This document shows positions 1-11,437 of a stretch of 64,000 nt of DNA, piece by piece. The notes under the pieces are model-generated. The model was given only the letters and a program-made list of their open reading frames with translations. It made no database searches and had not been told where the DNA came from. The position numbers and the translations under genes were made by a program. Source of the DNA: Panthera uncia (lineage: Eukaryota; Chordata; Mammalia; Carnivora; Felidae); the NCBI RefSeq assembly GCF_023721935.1, contig NW_026057577.1, positions 138,818,431 through 138,882,430 on the forward strand. Reading direction: 5' to 3'. How positions within the stretch are numbered: position 1 is the first letter of the stretch; every line of letters begins with the position of its first letter.

Positions 1-717
1 GAAAAAAGACCGACAAAAACCGCGTCTTGCACGGGTTGCTTGGACGGGTAACAAATGGGAAAGGAAACGGTCGCGTTGGTTTAGCTCAGTGTGTCTCAAA
101 TGGCAGCTTTTCTCTGGATATGTTCCTGTGGGTAGCGGGAGAGAGTTTCTTTTGCTGGCACTGTGGGCTCAAAGGGACTCTTCCCACCGTGCTGTGCAGT
201 CACCTCCCAAGACTGTCAGCTGTCACCTCTAGGCCCAGCCAAGCTGCCCCGTGGTCCTCACACTATATAAATCATAAGGCTTTCACGACAGCGGATACAA
301 CAATTTGAGGAACCCCCTTTCCAAGTGGGGTAAATGGATGCCCCCAGTGGCTTGGGAGGAGCCCGTTGATCTTGTGACATTGGCCCTAAAACAAAACACG
401 AGTTTGGATGAGTTAACAGCATTGCTCTCATCAGGGATGTATCTAAACTTATCCTGCCGAGTACAATCGTCCAAGGACTTCACGCATACGCTTTGTTAAT
501 CGATTCTAAGTGTTTGGTCTTCTGATGGGCAAAAAAAGAACCCACACTCGTATGCTTACTGAATTCTGCCAACCTCAGGGTTCTGAGACGTCACACGCCG
601 CATCTGTGAGCAGCCAATGTGCTGTGTATCTGGCCCAAATTTGTCACATACCCGTAGGTTTATTATAAATCTTACAGTGCCATGAAACAGAAACATTAAT
701 AACATCAACTCACACCA
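1..717. other. Unclassified sequence, no gene seen
   Basis: No recognised repeat and no convincing coding sequence. Short open frames on both strands have no recognisable domain and no paired splice-site pattern. A TATATAAAT string near 263 is the only promoter-like word and has no supporting context. Confidence 0.5.
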
Positions 718-732
718 GAATACGTGCTCTTA

Positions 733-1075
733 GGGGCACCTGGGTGGCTCAGTCGGTTGAGCGTCCGACTTAGGCTCAGGTCATGATCTCAGGGTCCGTG
801 GGTTCGAGCCCCACGTCGGGCTCTTGACAGCTCAGAGCCTGGAGCCTGCTTCCGATTCTGTGTCTCCCCCGCTCTCTCCCCCCCCCCCCCCCNNNNNNNN
901 NNNNNNNNNNNNNNNNNNNNNNNNNNNNNNNNNNNNNNNNNNNNNNNNNNNNNNNNNNNNNNNNNNNNNNNNNNNNNNNNNNNNNNNNNNNNCCCCCCCC
1001 CCCCCCCTCATGCTCTGCCTCTCTCTCTCTCTCTCTCTCTCTCTCAAAAACAAATAAAAACATTTAAAAAAATAA
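733..1075 (+). mobile_element. CAN SINE (felid SINEC type) with assembly gap inside
   Basis: The tRNA-derived head begins at 733 (GGGGCACCTGGGTGGCTCAG). The B-box-like GGTTCGAGCCC follows near 802, then the GAGCCTGGAGCCTGCTTC body, a CT-rich stretch and an A-rich tail. A 15-bp target-site duplication flanks it: gaatacgtgctctta at 718-732 and gaatacatgctctta at 1076-1090. The CT-rich part has become a C run and contains a 100-N gap, so the true length is unknown. The copy is non-autonomous and was mobilised by L1. Confidence 0.95.
893..992. other. Assembly gap of 100 N inside a SINE
   Basis: Exactly 100 N, the usual placeholder for a gap of unknown size. It is bordered by about 17 C on the left and 15 C on the right, so the missing sequence is probably a longer C-rich run within the SINE pyrimidine region. 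Confidence 0.98.
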
Positions 1076-1090
1076 GAATACATGCTCTTA

Positions 1091-1814
1091 CTCTCTCATT
1101 CCCTTTCTTTTACTAGAACACTACTCGCTCTACATTTCGTTAGATGTTCCAAACCATGAAATCACATATTTGAACAGTTAACAGTGTGCTGAATACCGGC
1201 ATTTCTGCTCTTTTAACTATAAGAATAACTTCCTTTCAAGAAGTGCAACACCGTTCATGTATATACATGTGTCTCTTCTCGCTTACTCACTACACATTGG
1301 ACAATAAACATCAGCATTCCTTTTAAATCCTAAGCAAACGCTGAGGGGGGAACATACCTCGCTGGCTGGCAAGCAATTTTCCTTTCCTAGCAGCCGGCTT
1401 TCCAATTTCCCAACCAGATTTCTGCCCAACAAGCACACAAATACACCTTGTTCCCCTTTGTGGGAAAGGAAGTTGAACAAAGCTTGGGTAACTTCACGCC
1501 GCCCGGGAAAATGGCGGCAGAATCATGACTGTGCTTTGCTCTGATGCTGCCTCCTAGGGGTTTTGTTCATGGGAACACCAGGCCTGGCCTGGCCGGTGCC
1601 GGAGGAGGAGTAGACTCCACGAGACAAGCTCGGGGACCCAGGCACTCAGGGACACCATCCCGTCTCCTCCTGCCCCCGCTCCCAGAAAAAACAAAACAAC
1701 ACAAAAACACCTCCAAAGAGAAGAACACCCCATGTGGGAGAGCTGTCAGAAAGAGGAAGGTGAGCAAAGAAACAAAAAAAGGAGGAGCCTGTTGAAAATA
1801 TCCGACAGCCTCGT
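1091..1814. other. Unclassified sequence, no gene seen
   Basis: No repeat family recognised. The piece around 1495-1560 is more GC-rich and contains AAATGGCGGC, but the frame it opens (1544-1795) runs into A-rich low-complexity sequence and resembles no known protein. Confidence 0.45.
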
Positions 1815-1829
1815 GAGGCAATGATTATT

Positions 1830-2054
1830 TTTTTTTTAATTATTTTTTTTTAACGTTTATTTATTTTTGAGACAGAGAGAGACAGAGCATGAACGGGGGA
1901 GGGTCACAGAGAGAGGGAGACACAGAATCTGAAACAGGCTCCAGGCTCTGAGCTGTCGGCACAGAGCCCGACGCAGGGCTCGAACTCACGGACCGTGAGA
2001 TCATGACCTGAGCCGAAGTCAGACGCTCAACCAACCAAGCCACCCAGGCGCCCC
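1830..2054 (-). mobile_element. CAN SINE (felid SINEC type)
   Basis: Minus orientation: a T-rich tail complement at 1830-1870, then GA-rich sequence, the body complement, and the head complement GCCACCCAGGCGCCCC ending at 2054. A perfect 15-bp target-site duplication, gaggcaatgattatt, lies at 1815-1829 and 2055-2069. The good match and intact duplication suggest a fairly recent felid insertion. Confidence 0.96.
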
Positions 2055-2069
2055 GAGGCAATGATTATT

Positions 2070-3586
2070 AAATTCAGCTTCTTGCTTTAATGAAACGGGT
2101 TGGTTCTATCAAGACCACTGTTGCAACAGAGTTCCGTGTGTTCGAGTCTGCGAGAGGCGAACAAGAGCGTGCAGGCCTGTGGATTTCCGGTCGTGCTCGG
2201 TTTTGTCTTGTTCACTCTTCTGAGGTAACCATTTCACTTCCGAATGAAGCTGAAATTCCTCCGGGCTGGTCCAGAGCAGGTTAGTAGAAGTATTTTGCAA
2301 TGTGGCATCTTCTAGAAGCATGGGGCTTTACAAGAAGATGACTCACGTTCAGCCACAGGCGACTCACGTTCCTGTTCTTAATTGACCCCCTATTACACAC
2401 GGGGATTTGAAAAATGGGAAGAGTTCGGAAGACTTGGTTGCACCTCAGAATCAAAGAGAGAGGCTGTCTTCCGACCAACTGGACCCATCCCACGGCTTCT
2501 GAGTGTCACCGAATGGACAAAATAAAATTTTCTTTTTGTCACAGGCAGAGACATATACCCAGGGAGTTCTTTATCCAAAGTTAAAAGATTTCTTTCACCA
2601 GAAACAACCCCTGCCTCATCCCAAGCCAACCCGCGCCAGTTACCTCATGATATATATTTTTTAATTCAACGCAAATCATCGTGATATTGACAGACAGGCT
2701 GATTGACATAACTTAAGCTGCCTTACTTGCAAGAAACAGAAAAGAATTTCTTTTGAGGAACTACACGTTGAAAAGGGAACACAGCCCTTTGTTTGGTCTA
2801 ACGCCAAGGGGAATTCGACGTAAAATGGATGTTGAGCCGACAGCTCTATTAACCTCAGAAAATTTTGCACAAAGTGGCTTGGCGTTCCGCGGAGGCCAGG
2901 AAGATCCGGGAAGGAAGGCTTGGTTTCCTCTTTCTGCTGATTCAGAGTCCTGCTCCAGACTCAGAAGAAAGATCTTATCATGGCCCTTAGAAAAAGCTTC
3001 ATTGTTACCGTGGTCCTCGTTTCCTCGGTGCGCGGAAAGAAAAAGAAATAACATTTAAAGTTCACTCCTGCTTGTCAGCTGTTTGCAGCCAAGAGTTCAT
3101 TCCTTACCAACATTTTCTGAACCTGTGCGAATATTTCAAAGGATTAAAGGCTGACTCAGGTCGTCTCAAGGATCGGGACTCCCCCAGTAAAATTCTCGTC
3201 TCCCAATTACCCAGCACCATCGGCTGTAGCGGTATTCACAAGTTCTCAAATAATGTAGGACTTCTATACTACTTATCGCTTCTGCCGATAAAATCAGACA
3301 TTAAACAGGTTCTACTAAGTGAGGCAAAGCTTTCTTTCATTCGGTGTCCTTATATGAACATTGCTGATTTCCAGTCTGATTGGATTAGAAGCCGAGAACA
3401 TGGCCTCCGAAACTTACTTTTTTGGGAATTGATTTCAGTTCTCTTTGTGGTCAGTTACATGATTGGATGCTGTTAAGTGCCCAGAGCCATAAGAGAACAT
3501 ACATTTTCGGTAGGATATAAAGTCCTATACATAACTCTATTATGTTGAGGGTGTTCATAAGTTTTTTCAAACTCTATTCCTCCATA
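2070..3586. other. Unclassified, possibly unique sequence
   Basis: About 1.5 kb without a recognised repeat. Frames at 2753-3058 and 3072-3476 are open, but the second starts on TTG and has no ATG until its last third. Neither shows a familiar domain or clear splice context. No function is assigned. Confidence 0.45.
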
Positions 3587-3720
3587 TTTTTTTTGATCTG
3601 CTTGGTCTATTAACCTCTGAAAGAGATATATTGAAATCCCCCAGAACAATGTTTTTGTTTGTTTTTACGTTTTCTTGATCTATCGATGTATTTTTACTTT
3701 GTATATTCAGCTTTCATGCT
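3587..3720 (-). mobile_element. Old L1 fragment (antisense), probable
   Basis: The text around 3595-3640 (ctgcttggtctattaacctc, then tgaaatcccccagaac) resembles the complement of an L1 ORF2 segment often seen as 'gatctatc...aaatctccca'. It is short and diverged, and both edges are uncertain. Confidence 0.5.
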
Positions 3721-5944
3721 TAATGGTTAGCCATTTGGTTAAATGACATGGGGGTTATCACATGTAAAGACAGCACTATTTTCTCTGAATTATTTTGGAC
3801 AAAACCTGAAAAAAAAATGCAAGTAAAACAAGTTTTTCATACTTCAAACAAATGTTGCTATGCTGGAACTAAAATTAAACAGTACTTAAAAAACTGAGAA
3901 ATAGGAAAAAATTAAGAATTGCTCTGTTAAGGAGGTGGATTATTAATTATTCTCTAAATTCTCTAAACAACTTCAATTTGAGAATAAAGTAGGTGTGCCT
4001 GGCTCCTGTCTCTGGGCAGCAATTAATTCCATTCAGAACGACCCATATCTAGTCATCTGTATTGTTTTTCTGAAGATGAGGAGTCATCAAAAATGCTCAG
4101 TGAGTTGGAGGAAGAAGAAACACATGAAATTCTTTGGCTTCTTCTCAGTGACCTCTTTCCTGCTTCAGGGAACAGCATGACTTAGGTTCAAAGAGGTTGG
4201 AGCAAACTGATACATTTTTGTAAATGTGAGAAATAGGAAGTTGAGAAAGACTTAAGAGACTAGAAGCTACAAGGCAGTCCCTCAACCGATCTTGGTAAAT
4301 CAACACTGCTTTGCGTTTGGACTTGACTTTTTGAGGAATCAAATAATGTCTGCGTCAATCCCAAGCAACAGAAGAATGTTGTCAGTAGAGGAATTCAGTC
4401 AGTATATGGCCATGGCTTCTCCTGTCCTTGAGGAAAAGAACCTAACTATTTCCAATATTCTACTGCCCTGGAAATGGCCACAGGTGCTCTTCTCTCTGTT
4501 GTTGACATAGGCAGGGACAATCAAGGCAATTCTGTCCGTAAATGGCCCTTTGTCATTTTTAGTGACAGCTGGAGGTCTTTAGAAACTTCTCTCAGAGGGT
4601 GCAGCAGGATGTCAAAGGAATTGCAACTTTTAGCAGGACTCTCAGAGTGCCAAGTTCAACACATGGTTGAAAGATGTTTAGTCCCTAATCAAGCAAATGG
4701 GACCAAGATGCTCCGAGAGTCTGCAGAGGGTGCCCGGTCTATAACCCAAGAAGGAGCTGTCTACATTTCTCCAAAAAGTAGAGAGGCAGCTTTTTTATAT
4801 GTTTAACTGCACACCAAATAGGAAGGATCTAGATACAGATCACCTAGCGAGGAAAAACACAGAAAAGAAAGAAATTATTGCTCAGACAATGGTAGTATAA
4901 TTCTATTTGCCCTTACCTACACCTAGAGCAAGGGAAAGAACGGCCTCCAACCTTCCATATAACAAGAGGTTTTATTTAACTACGTGAAACTTTAGTGTGT
5001 AAAGGCAAATTTTTCCTTTGATGAAGTAAAGGTAATTACCAATACCTTTCTAACCATTTCCCTCTATATTTGACACTCCATCTCCTTCCAAAACTGCAAA
5101 AAGGTAGAAAAAAAAATTGTGGGTAGTTGCCGATTCTGGAGAAGAAGGAACTCTCCCCGGCAACGTGAAGAGAGTACCATCCGCGGTCACTGTTGATGGG
5201 ACAAGTCAACTTCTGACCCACCAGATGGGCCACAGAACTGGAGGAGGTGGTGATTCTGTCATATGTGTGTGTGTGTTTTTCATTTAAATTAAACTGTGCC
5301 TTCCCGAGCCAAGCCAGGATCCAAAGTGTTCAGAGAAAGTAGAACTTCATGGGATACTTTGAGTCCAAACAGAAACAGGAAATTCCATTGACCTCTGGAG
5401 AGAGAACAAGTTCCCTTGAGAAGTTCTCACTTCGTTTTCCGTATTGAATGAGTTCTGGATAGTTCGAATGACATCCTGAACCACACGCAAACAATCCCAA
5501 CATCTCCCTAGTGTTGAGTAAAGTTCAAACAGCCCAAAATTGTTTTAAAACGTGGCATGTATCGAACTCCAAATGAGCAAAGTTAAATGCTGAAGTCACA
5601 GAAAAGATGAAAGTGGTTATTCATATTATTTATGAAAACTTGCCTACCGGAACAATTCAAACATTGAAACATTTTATTAGGTATAATACCTTAAAGTCTC
5701 TTATTCAAATAAATACGCTGTAAGTCACAGGAGGTGGTACTTGATGGCAATAAGAACTGTAAATCATCTGGCTCAGTTAATTACCTATCACTTACCAGAA
5801 TGTAAATGAGGAAAGGAGAGAAGAGAAATAACATCTACGTAGCTCTTTCCATATGCCTACATTCAGCTGGGTTTTTTAGGTCACTTCTGTTGTTGAAGTC
5901 TCATAACGTTTTGATAAAGAAATAAAATATTTATCACTTTCAAA
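3721..5944. other. Unclassified sequence, AT-rich, no gene seen
   Basis: About 2.2 kb with no confidently recognised repeat apart from a short (GT)n near 5262-5276. A 110-codon frame at 4474-4806 has no known domain. Very old diverged repeats could be hidden here. Confidence 0.4.
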
Positions 5945-6050
5945 AATGTTACAGTTAAGAGAATCGAAGCTGAGAGATGTTAATAGCTTTACACACAGCT
6001 AAGAAGAATCTGGTTTTGAATCCAGGCTGGTCTGATTCCAAATCCGGCCA
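5945..6050 (-). mobile_element. MIR SINE relic
   Basis: Reads as the complement of the MIR core: gttacagttaagagaatcga, a degraded 'acagatgaggaaactgag' line, then ttacacacagctaag and ttgaatccaggctggtctga. These correspond to the conserved 'cacacagctagtaag' and 'gaacccaggtctgtctga' blocks. Ancient mammalian tRNA-derived SINE, partial. Confidence 0.72.
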
Positions 6051-6131
6051 GGCTAGTGTCCATCTAATATTTGAAGGAGGAAAGGAATACGAAGAGAATA
6101 GAGCAGCGCTGTCCAATAAAAATAGAATGTG

Positions 6132-6601
6132 CAGCAAACCAAGAAACAAACAAACCAAGTTAACAGTTCTCTTAACTTTAGAGAACAAACTGATGGTTGC
6201 CAGAGAGGGGGTGGGTTGGGGGGGATGGGTGAAATAGCTGATGGGGATTAAGAGTACACTTACGATGGGGGCGCCTGGGTGGCTCAGTTGGTTAAGCTTC
6301 TGACTTCGGCTCAGGTCATGATCTCACGGTCTGTGAGACCTGCGATGGGCTCTGTGTTGACAGCTCACAGCCTGGAGCCTGCTTCGGATTCTGTGTCTCC
6401 TTCTTTCTTTGCCCTTCCCCTGCTCTCTCTCTCTCTCTCAAAAATAAACATTAAAAAATTAAAGAAAAAAAAGAGTACACTTACGATGAGCCCTAAGTAA
6501 TGTATAGAATTGTTGAATCACTATATTGTATGCCTGAAACTAACGAAGCACATTTGTTAACTCTACTGGGCTTAAAATTAAAAACTTAATAAAAATTTTT
6601 A
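6132..6601 (+). mobile_element. 5'-truncated L1 3' end, carrying a SINE
   Basis: Contains the L1 3'-UTR signature agagaacaaactgatggttg, later gaatcactatattgtatgcc and tgaaactaac, ending in A-rich sequence. A perfect 14-bp target-site duplication, aaaaatagaatgtg, lies at 6118-6131 and 6602-6615. This proves insertion into the surrounding hAT element. A CAN SINE at 6268-6471 interrupts it. No open reading frame survives. Confidence 0.88.
6268..6471 (+). mobile_element. CAN SINE (felid SINEC type) inside L1
   Basis: Head GGGCGCCTGGGTGGCTCAGT starts at 6268 and the A-rich tail ends at 6471. A perfect 17-bp target-site duplication, agagtacacttacgatg, lies at 6251-6267 and 6472-6488. The middle around the B box is shortened (gtgagacctgcgatgggctc), so the internal promoter is probably damaged. 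Confidence 0.96.
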
Positions 6602-7024
6602 AAAAATAGAATGTGAGACACATGTAATTTAAATTTTTTTGTAGCCACATTAATAAGGTAAAAAGAAGCAAGTGAAATTAATTTTAGAAATGTATTTTGT
6701 TTACCCCAATGTATCCAAAAATGCTACCATTTCAACATGTAATCAGTATGCCAATTATTTCCGAGACAATTTATGACACAAGTTACATTCTTTTTTCATC
6801 CTAGGACTTTGAAATCCAGTATATATTTTTACGTTTATAACTCATCCTAATTTGGACTAACCACATTTTAAGTGTTCAACAGCCACATGTAGCTAGTGAC
6901 TACCATAGTGAACGGCACCACCCTGGAGCATGGATTTCTTAACAGATTTATACCATTCAGAAATTTGATCATTATAAATTTTGTCTTCACATAAGTGGCT
7001 TATTAAAATATTGATCAAGATAAG

Positions 7025-7645
7025 TTTCTCAAAAAGCGTTAAGCCTAGAGTTACAATATGGCCCAGCAATCTCACTTGTAGGCATATACCCAAGAGAAAA
7101 GAAATAAATGAAAACGTTTCAGAGAGAAATGAAACCATATATCTCCCCCGAAATTTGTACCCAAATGTTCACACCGGCATTATTCAAAATAGTCAAAAAG
7201 TAGAAATGACACAAATGTCTATCAACTGATCAATGGGTAAGTAAAATGTGTTATGCCCATAGAATGGAATATTATTTAGCAATAAAAAGGAATAAAGTGC
7301 TGACATATACCATAACATCAGCAAACCTTAAAAGTATTACGCTAAGTGAAAGAAGCCAATCACCAAAAAGCACATATTATATGATTCCATTTATATGAAA
7401 TATTCAGAATAGACAAATCAATAAAGACTGAAAGTTGGTTAGTGGATACCTAGGGCTGGGAAGGTTGGGACGATATGGGGAGTGACTGCTCATGGGGACA
7501 GAGTTTCTTTTGGGAGTGATGAAAATGTCTAAGAGTGATCGTGGTGATGGTTGTAGATATAAGAAAACACTGACTTGTACAATTTAAATAGGCAAATTGT
7601 GTATATGCTAATTATATCCCAATGAAGTTGTCATATAAAAGAAAT
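7025..7645 (+). mobile_element. L1 3' end (end of ORF2 region plus 3' UTR), old
   Basis: Blocks in L1 order: atatggcccagcaatctcac, ggcatatacccaagagaaaa, ttcacaccggcattattcaa, caaatgtctatcaactgatc, aatggaatattatttagcaa, tgattccatttatatgaaat, gtggtgatggttgtagatat. These belong to the last part of L1 and its 3' UTR. Frames are broken by many stops, so this is a dead fossil. Confidence 0.88.
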
Positions 7646-8070
7646 AAATAACTTACCCGAACTCTCAAAAAATATTGAGCAAGGCAAAAGCTTAAATAGA
7701 ACTAAGTAGATATTTATCTGTTCATCAATAATCATTAGGTGTGTTGGTTCTAAAACTACCAGCTCTCCTACCTGTACTGCTGTGATTCTATATTCCTAGT
7801 CTTATCTTCGAGGAAAGGACCCATTCAGCTAATCCCTAGGGTGAAATAGCTTGGAGTCAAGCACTTCATTAAATGATCATTAAATGATCGATTTAGGGTC
7901 CCTGCCCAATAGCGCTTGTGGTCTAGAGAAGTTGTCGTGAGAGAAACAAACAAATATAAGCCACTGGGAATAGACATATAATGGAGAGTCTATATAGAGA
8001 CTCACAGGATGCTCTTAGGAAAATAAGATAAATGAAGCATTTCCTAGACCTACCAGTGCACGGCACTGAT
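7646..8070. other. Unclassified sequence
   Basis: No repeat family or gene recognised. There is a tiny direct repeat around 7867-7888, with the unit cattaaatgat occurring twice. Confidence 0.45.
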
Positions 8071-8087
8071 TAAAGCTAAGAATTGAG

Positions 8088-8301
8088 GGGCGCCTGGGTG
8101 GCGCAGTCGGTTAAGCGGCCGACTTCAGCCAGGTCACGATCTCGCGGTCCGTGAGTTCGAGCCCCGCGTCGGGCTCTGTGCTGACAGCTCGGAGCCTGGA
8201 GCCTGTTTCAGATTCTGTGTCTCCCTCTCTCTCTGCCCCTCCCCCATTCATGCTCTGTCTCTCTCTGTCCCAAAAATAAAAAACCTTGAAAAAAAAAAAT
8301 T
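8088..8301 (+). mobile_element. CAN SINE (felid SINEC type)
   Basis: Near-consensus felid copy with head, TTCGAGCCCCGCGTCGGGCTC, body, CT-rich region and A-rich tail. A perfect 17-bp target-site duplication, ttaaagctaagaattga, lies at 8071-8087 and 8302-8318. It faces a second SINE at 8341-8560. Confidence 0.97.
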
Positions 8302-8340
8302 TTAAAGCTAAGAATTGATTAAAATAATTGGTCATGGCTT

Positions 8341-8560
8341 TTTAAAAAACGTTTTGAATGTTTATTTTTGAGAGAGAGCGCGTGTGCGTACAGGCAAGTG
8401 GGGGAGGGGCAGCTAGCGAGGGAGACATAGAATCCAAAGCAGGCTCCAGACTCTGAGCTGACAGCACAGAGCCCGATGTGGGGCTGGAACTCACAAACCG
8501 CGAGATCATGACCTGAGCCAAACTCGGACATGGAACCAAGTGAGCCACCCAGGTGCCCCT
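8341..8560 (-). mobile_element. CAN SINE (felid SINEC type)
   Basis: Minus copy ending with the head complement GTGAGCCACCCAGGTGCCCC at 8560. Target-site duplication gtcatggctt lies at 8331-8340 and 8561-8570. It forms an inverted pair with the plus copy at 8088-8301, separated by about 39 bp. Confidence 0.96.
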
Positions 8561-8570
8561 GTCATGGCTT

Positions 8571-9116
8571 CTTTTTAGTGACATTATACTAAGTCATGGG
8601 AACCTCATTTTTTTAACCGCTCTTAGGAACAAATCACATCAAATTTTCTTTTCTTAGAATTTTGCCCAGATTCCTCATCGTGCTCATTGTTTCAATGGAT
8701 TCTAGATTCCAACTAATCCCACATTTTAAAAATAGGGAAAAGGTTTAGCAACTCCAGTCTTGGGAATTTTGCTCGTTTCCTGATGATTCCTCAAGGAAGG
8801 GAGTCTGGTAAACAAAAGCTGTCAAAATCCAACCCGACACATGTTCATCAGGAAACATGTTCACAAATGTTTTTAGCAGTGTTCTCCATAAAGGAAACAA
8901 CACAAGCATCTATCAACAGTGCAACTATTAAAAGGCCTCGTCATTGGCTTACCAGACCATGGCACCCTACCCGGTGGAAATAATGGATCAGGTTACACGC
9001 ATCCATGTGGCTGAATGTTTCAAAAGCAACATTGATCCAAAGAAACAAATTATTCATGTAAAATTCAAAAATAGGCAAAATTAAAAATATTATTGGTTGA
9101 TATTATGGTTATAGCC
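8571..9116. other. Unclassified sequence
   Basis: Part of 8860-9060 vaguely resembles diverged L1 ORF2 (acaagcatctatcaacagtg, aaggaaacaacacaagcatc), but the match is too weak to call firmly. No gene seen. Confidence 0.35.
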
Positions 9117-9152
9117 GCACACACACACACACACACACACGCACGCACACCA
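9117..9152. repeat. (CA)n microsatellite
   Basis: A run of CA dinucleotides with two CG substitutions, about 36 bases. Likely length-polymorphic. Confidence 0.95.
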
Positions 9153-9622
9153 CAATAAAAACAAGGATGTCATTACACAAAATTCAAGACAGCGGTTATG
9201 GGGGATGCAAAGCGGGGAAAGACCCATGATCTAATTGGAGCACACGGCGACTTCTGGGGTACTGGTGATGTTTTCATTTCTCAGCATAGATGTTTGTTTT
9301 TGTTTAAACGGTACACGGACGTTTTCACATACTGCTTGTATATCTTACAGTGTTTTAAATCACAAAACAAACCACAGCAAAACGCCAGCAATGGTGCTGG
9401 CGAAGCAGGTTTTTATGGGCATCGATCATTTCATGCCCATGTTATTCCGGTTTATGAGTCCGTAATAGATCCCACATTAGCTGGCTTCTGAAATGCGATG
9501 GTACTTAACGTATATAGATTCCTTTGTCTGCGAGGAGCTTTAGAATCTGGCAGGATATTTGAGATAGAAGATTCCTGGAACCTCAGGAGGGCCGCCTGGG
9601 CAGGAGCATGGGCCTCCCACCA
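9153..9622. other. Unclassified sequence
   Basis: No repeat family recognised. Overlapping open frames on the plus strand (9198-9491, 9235-9465) show no known domain. Confidence 0.4.
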
Positions 9623-9641
9623 CCCCCCCCCCCCCCCCCCC
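9623..9641. repeat. Poly-C tract, 19 bases
   Basis: Nineteen consecutive C residues at 9623-9641. It is one of several C or G homopolymers in the window. Length as assembled may be unreliable. Confidence 0.95.
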
Positions 9642-10931
9642 ATCTGGCTTATGGCCTGGTCCGACCACCCCTGGTGAAAGCGAGGTCAGGGAAGCAAGGG
9701 AAATATGTGTACCGAGGCCTGATACCTTCGTTTATTAAATCTTTATCCTTGGACATCAAAAACTCCTGAAAATAGGGAGTGGGGGTCATAATAGCCTCTT
9801 GGGCAAACAATAATGGAAGAGGCCCTGCTCTGCCTACTCATGATGCTCACAGATCGCACTTGGAGACACCTGCCTGGAGAGAGGCCCAGAAGAAACTTTG
9901 GCACAGGAGTTGTCTTTGCATTTAGTCAGCTGGTTCCTCTAAAGTGCACTAAAAGCTACGAGATGGGAAGGAATGGATAGTTGCCGCTGACTCAAAGCCT
10001 CTTATTCTCCCAGCCAGACAGAGTCTAAGTGCCGATTGTAGTCAGTTCTAAACACAGACGCAAACACACCAGTTTATGTCTCCAGAAATATTCGGGTTTC
10101 TATTCTGCAAGAAGTCATAGTTTTACTTGTTAGCTCTCCATGGAGGGAAGAAGGATAGCAGAAGCTTTTAAAAGGAGCCACAGTAACTCATTCCCCCAAA
10201 AGGACATATTAGACAAAAAGATAGCAAAAAAAAAAAAGGATTTCAGGGACTCTCTATTGTTTTCGAATAAAATTAAGGGATAGTTTCTAAATTCAAGTTT
10301 GCACAGGTATGCATGTCCGTGGTCTCCAAAGGTCAGCGTCCTGAGATGGCTGTCCCAGGATGAATTCACAACTCAGTGGCCTTGTTGAATGTGGGGCTCT
10401 CTGCCCATTCCACTGAGGCTGCCTGAATTTGCTCAGCATCCCTTCATTTCTGCTGGAATCTGGGACTGGCCCCAAGGCCAGGATGGGGTTAACAGAGGGG
10501 CAGTGGAAACCTTTGGCCCTGCTTCTCTAGTCCTTCTGCAAGGCCAGCCGCTGGTTATCACCGCCAGAGAACTGCCCCCCTCACATTCCCCTTCTCACCC
10601 CATGGCTTCTTTGCATCTTGCACAAAAGATCCAAAATAATTTGAATCTGTCTTATTTTCCTCAAACTATTGATTCTCAACAAAAATGCATCAGGGTCGGG
10701 ATAGAATATGACACCCATGCCCATCAATAGAGATCATTAGAGGACACATTCAACTAAATTACCCACTCCAGACTCTGATAGGTATGGTCTTCAGACTGAG
10801 TGGTTGGGAGCAAAAAAGGAATTCGATTGTTGTTTTTTTTTTGTTTTTTTTTAATGTGATTTTTGCCTCAATCTTTGGGCTAGCTACGTAGTCATGATTT
10901 TCACCCGTATTCGACTTTTTCGTATCCCGTA
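9642..10931. other. Unclassified sequence, no gene seen
   Basis: About 1.3 kb without a recognised repeat except a short A run near 10227. An open frame at 10389-10730 (113 codons) has no identifiable domain. Confidence 0.42.
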
Positions 10932-11116
10932 CATGGGTGGTTCTTAGGTCTGTCTGCACATTAGAATTGCCCAGACAGATTCTTAAAAAATAAAGACCAC
11001 CTCCCTGGCCTTGTCCTGATATCCTGATCCAGTTAGTCTGTGGCGGGGGCTCAGGTCCTGCCCTTTTCAAAAGTTCTCCAGATGTTTTCGAAAGCATAGC
11101 CAGGGTTGGAAAGCAT
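10932..11116 (+). mobile_element. MER5A-type hAT MITE
   Basis: The order of blocks matches MER5A: gtggttcttaggtctgtctg, gcacattagaattgcccaga, a 'ctggcc...gattctgatccag' middle, then the tail ccttttcaaaagttctccag. Non-autonomous hAT-Charlie element about 185 bp long, as expected for the family. Diverged and ancient. Confidence 0.8.
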
Positions 11117-11437
11117 GAGGTAGAGGCCAAGTGAAAATGGGGGAAGATCAAAGGGAGCCATAAACCAGAGATGTTACTCAAGATGTTTATCTATTCATGT
11201 TTAAGTTTGGGAAGAGAAAGACGGGAAGAAGGGGCACCTCACTGAACGTCAAAATGGTCATTTTGGAGCTTGCACCTGTGTGAAGCGCTGAAGTGACATT
11301 TGATCCCACCGTGCACTTAGCACCTGTAGGACCTCGGACGGAGCCAGCCAATGCGGGGTGTCTGGGGAACCGATGAACACGAAGAAGTGTCGCCGACCAG
11401 AGTTAGGAGATCCCTTCCCTCTCCCAACACGGCAGAC
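11117..11437. other. Unclassified sequence
   Basis: No repeat or gene recognised. Confidence 0.4.

Larger units (their letters stand above)
6104..6917. mobile_element. hAT-Charlie-type MITE, split by an L1
   Basis: The left part starts at 6104 with cagcgctgtccaataaaaat. The right part resumes at 6616 and runs to about 6917, with ctagtgactaccatagtgaa and a degraded terminal end. The internal blocks (tagccacattaataaggta, ttcaacatgtaatcagtatg, agccacatgtagctagtgac) match a common placental non-autonomous hAT repeat. Its exact subfamily name is not certain from memory. A 5'-truncated L1 occupies 6132-6601. Confidence 0.8.

Noticed and set aside
733..830. Possible tRNA gene from A-box and B-box-like motifs in SINE heads
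   Set aside because: These motifs belong to tRNA-derived SINEs. No cloverleaf with a matched acceptor stem is present, and the sequence continues into the SINE body.
3072..3476. 134-codon plus frame
   Set aside because: It begins at TTG, has no ATG until about two thirds through, and shows no known domain; not credible as a mammalian coding sequence.
10759..11181. 140-codon minus frame
   Set aside because: It overlaps a MER5A element for much of its length and has no known domain.
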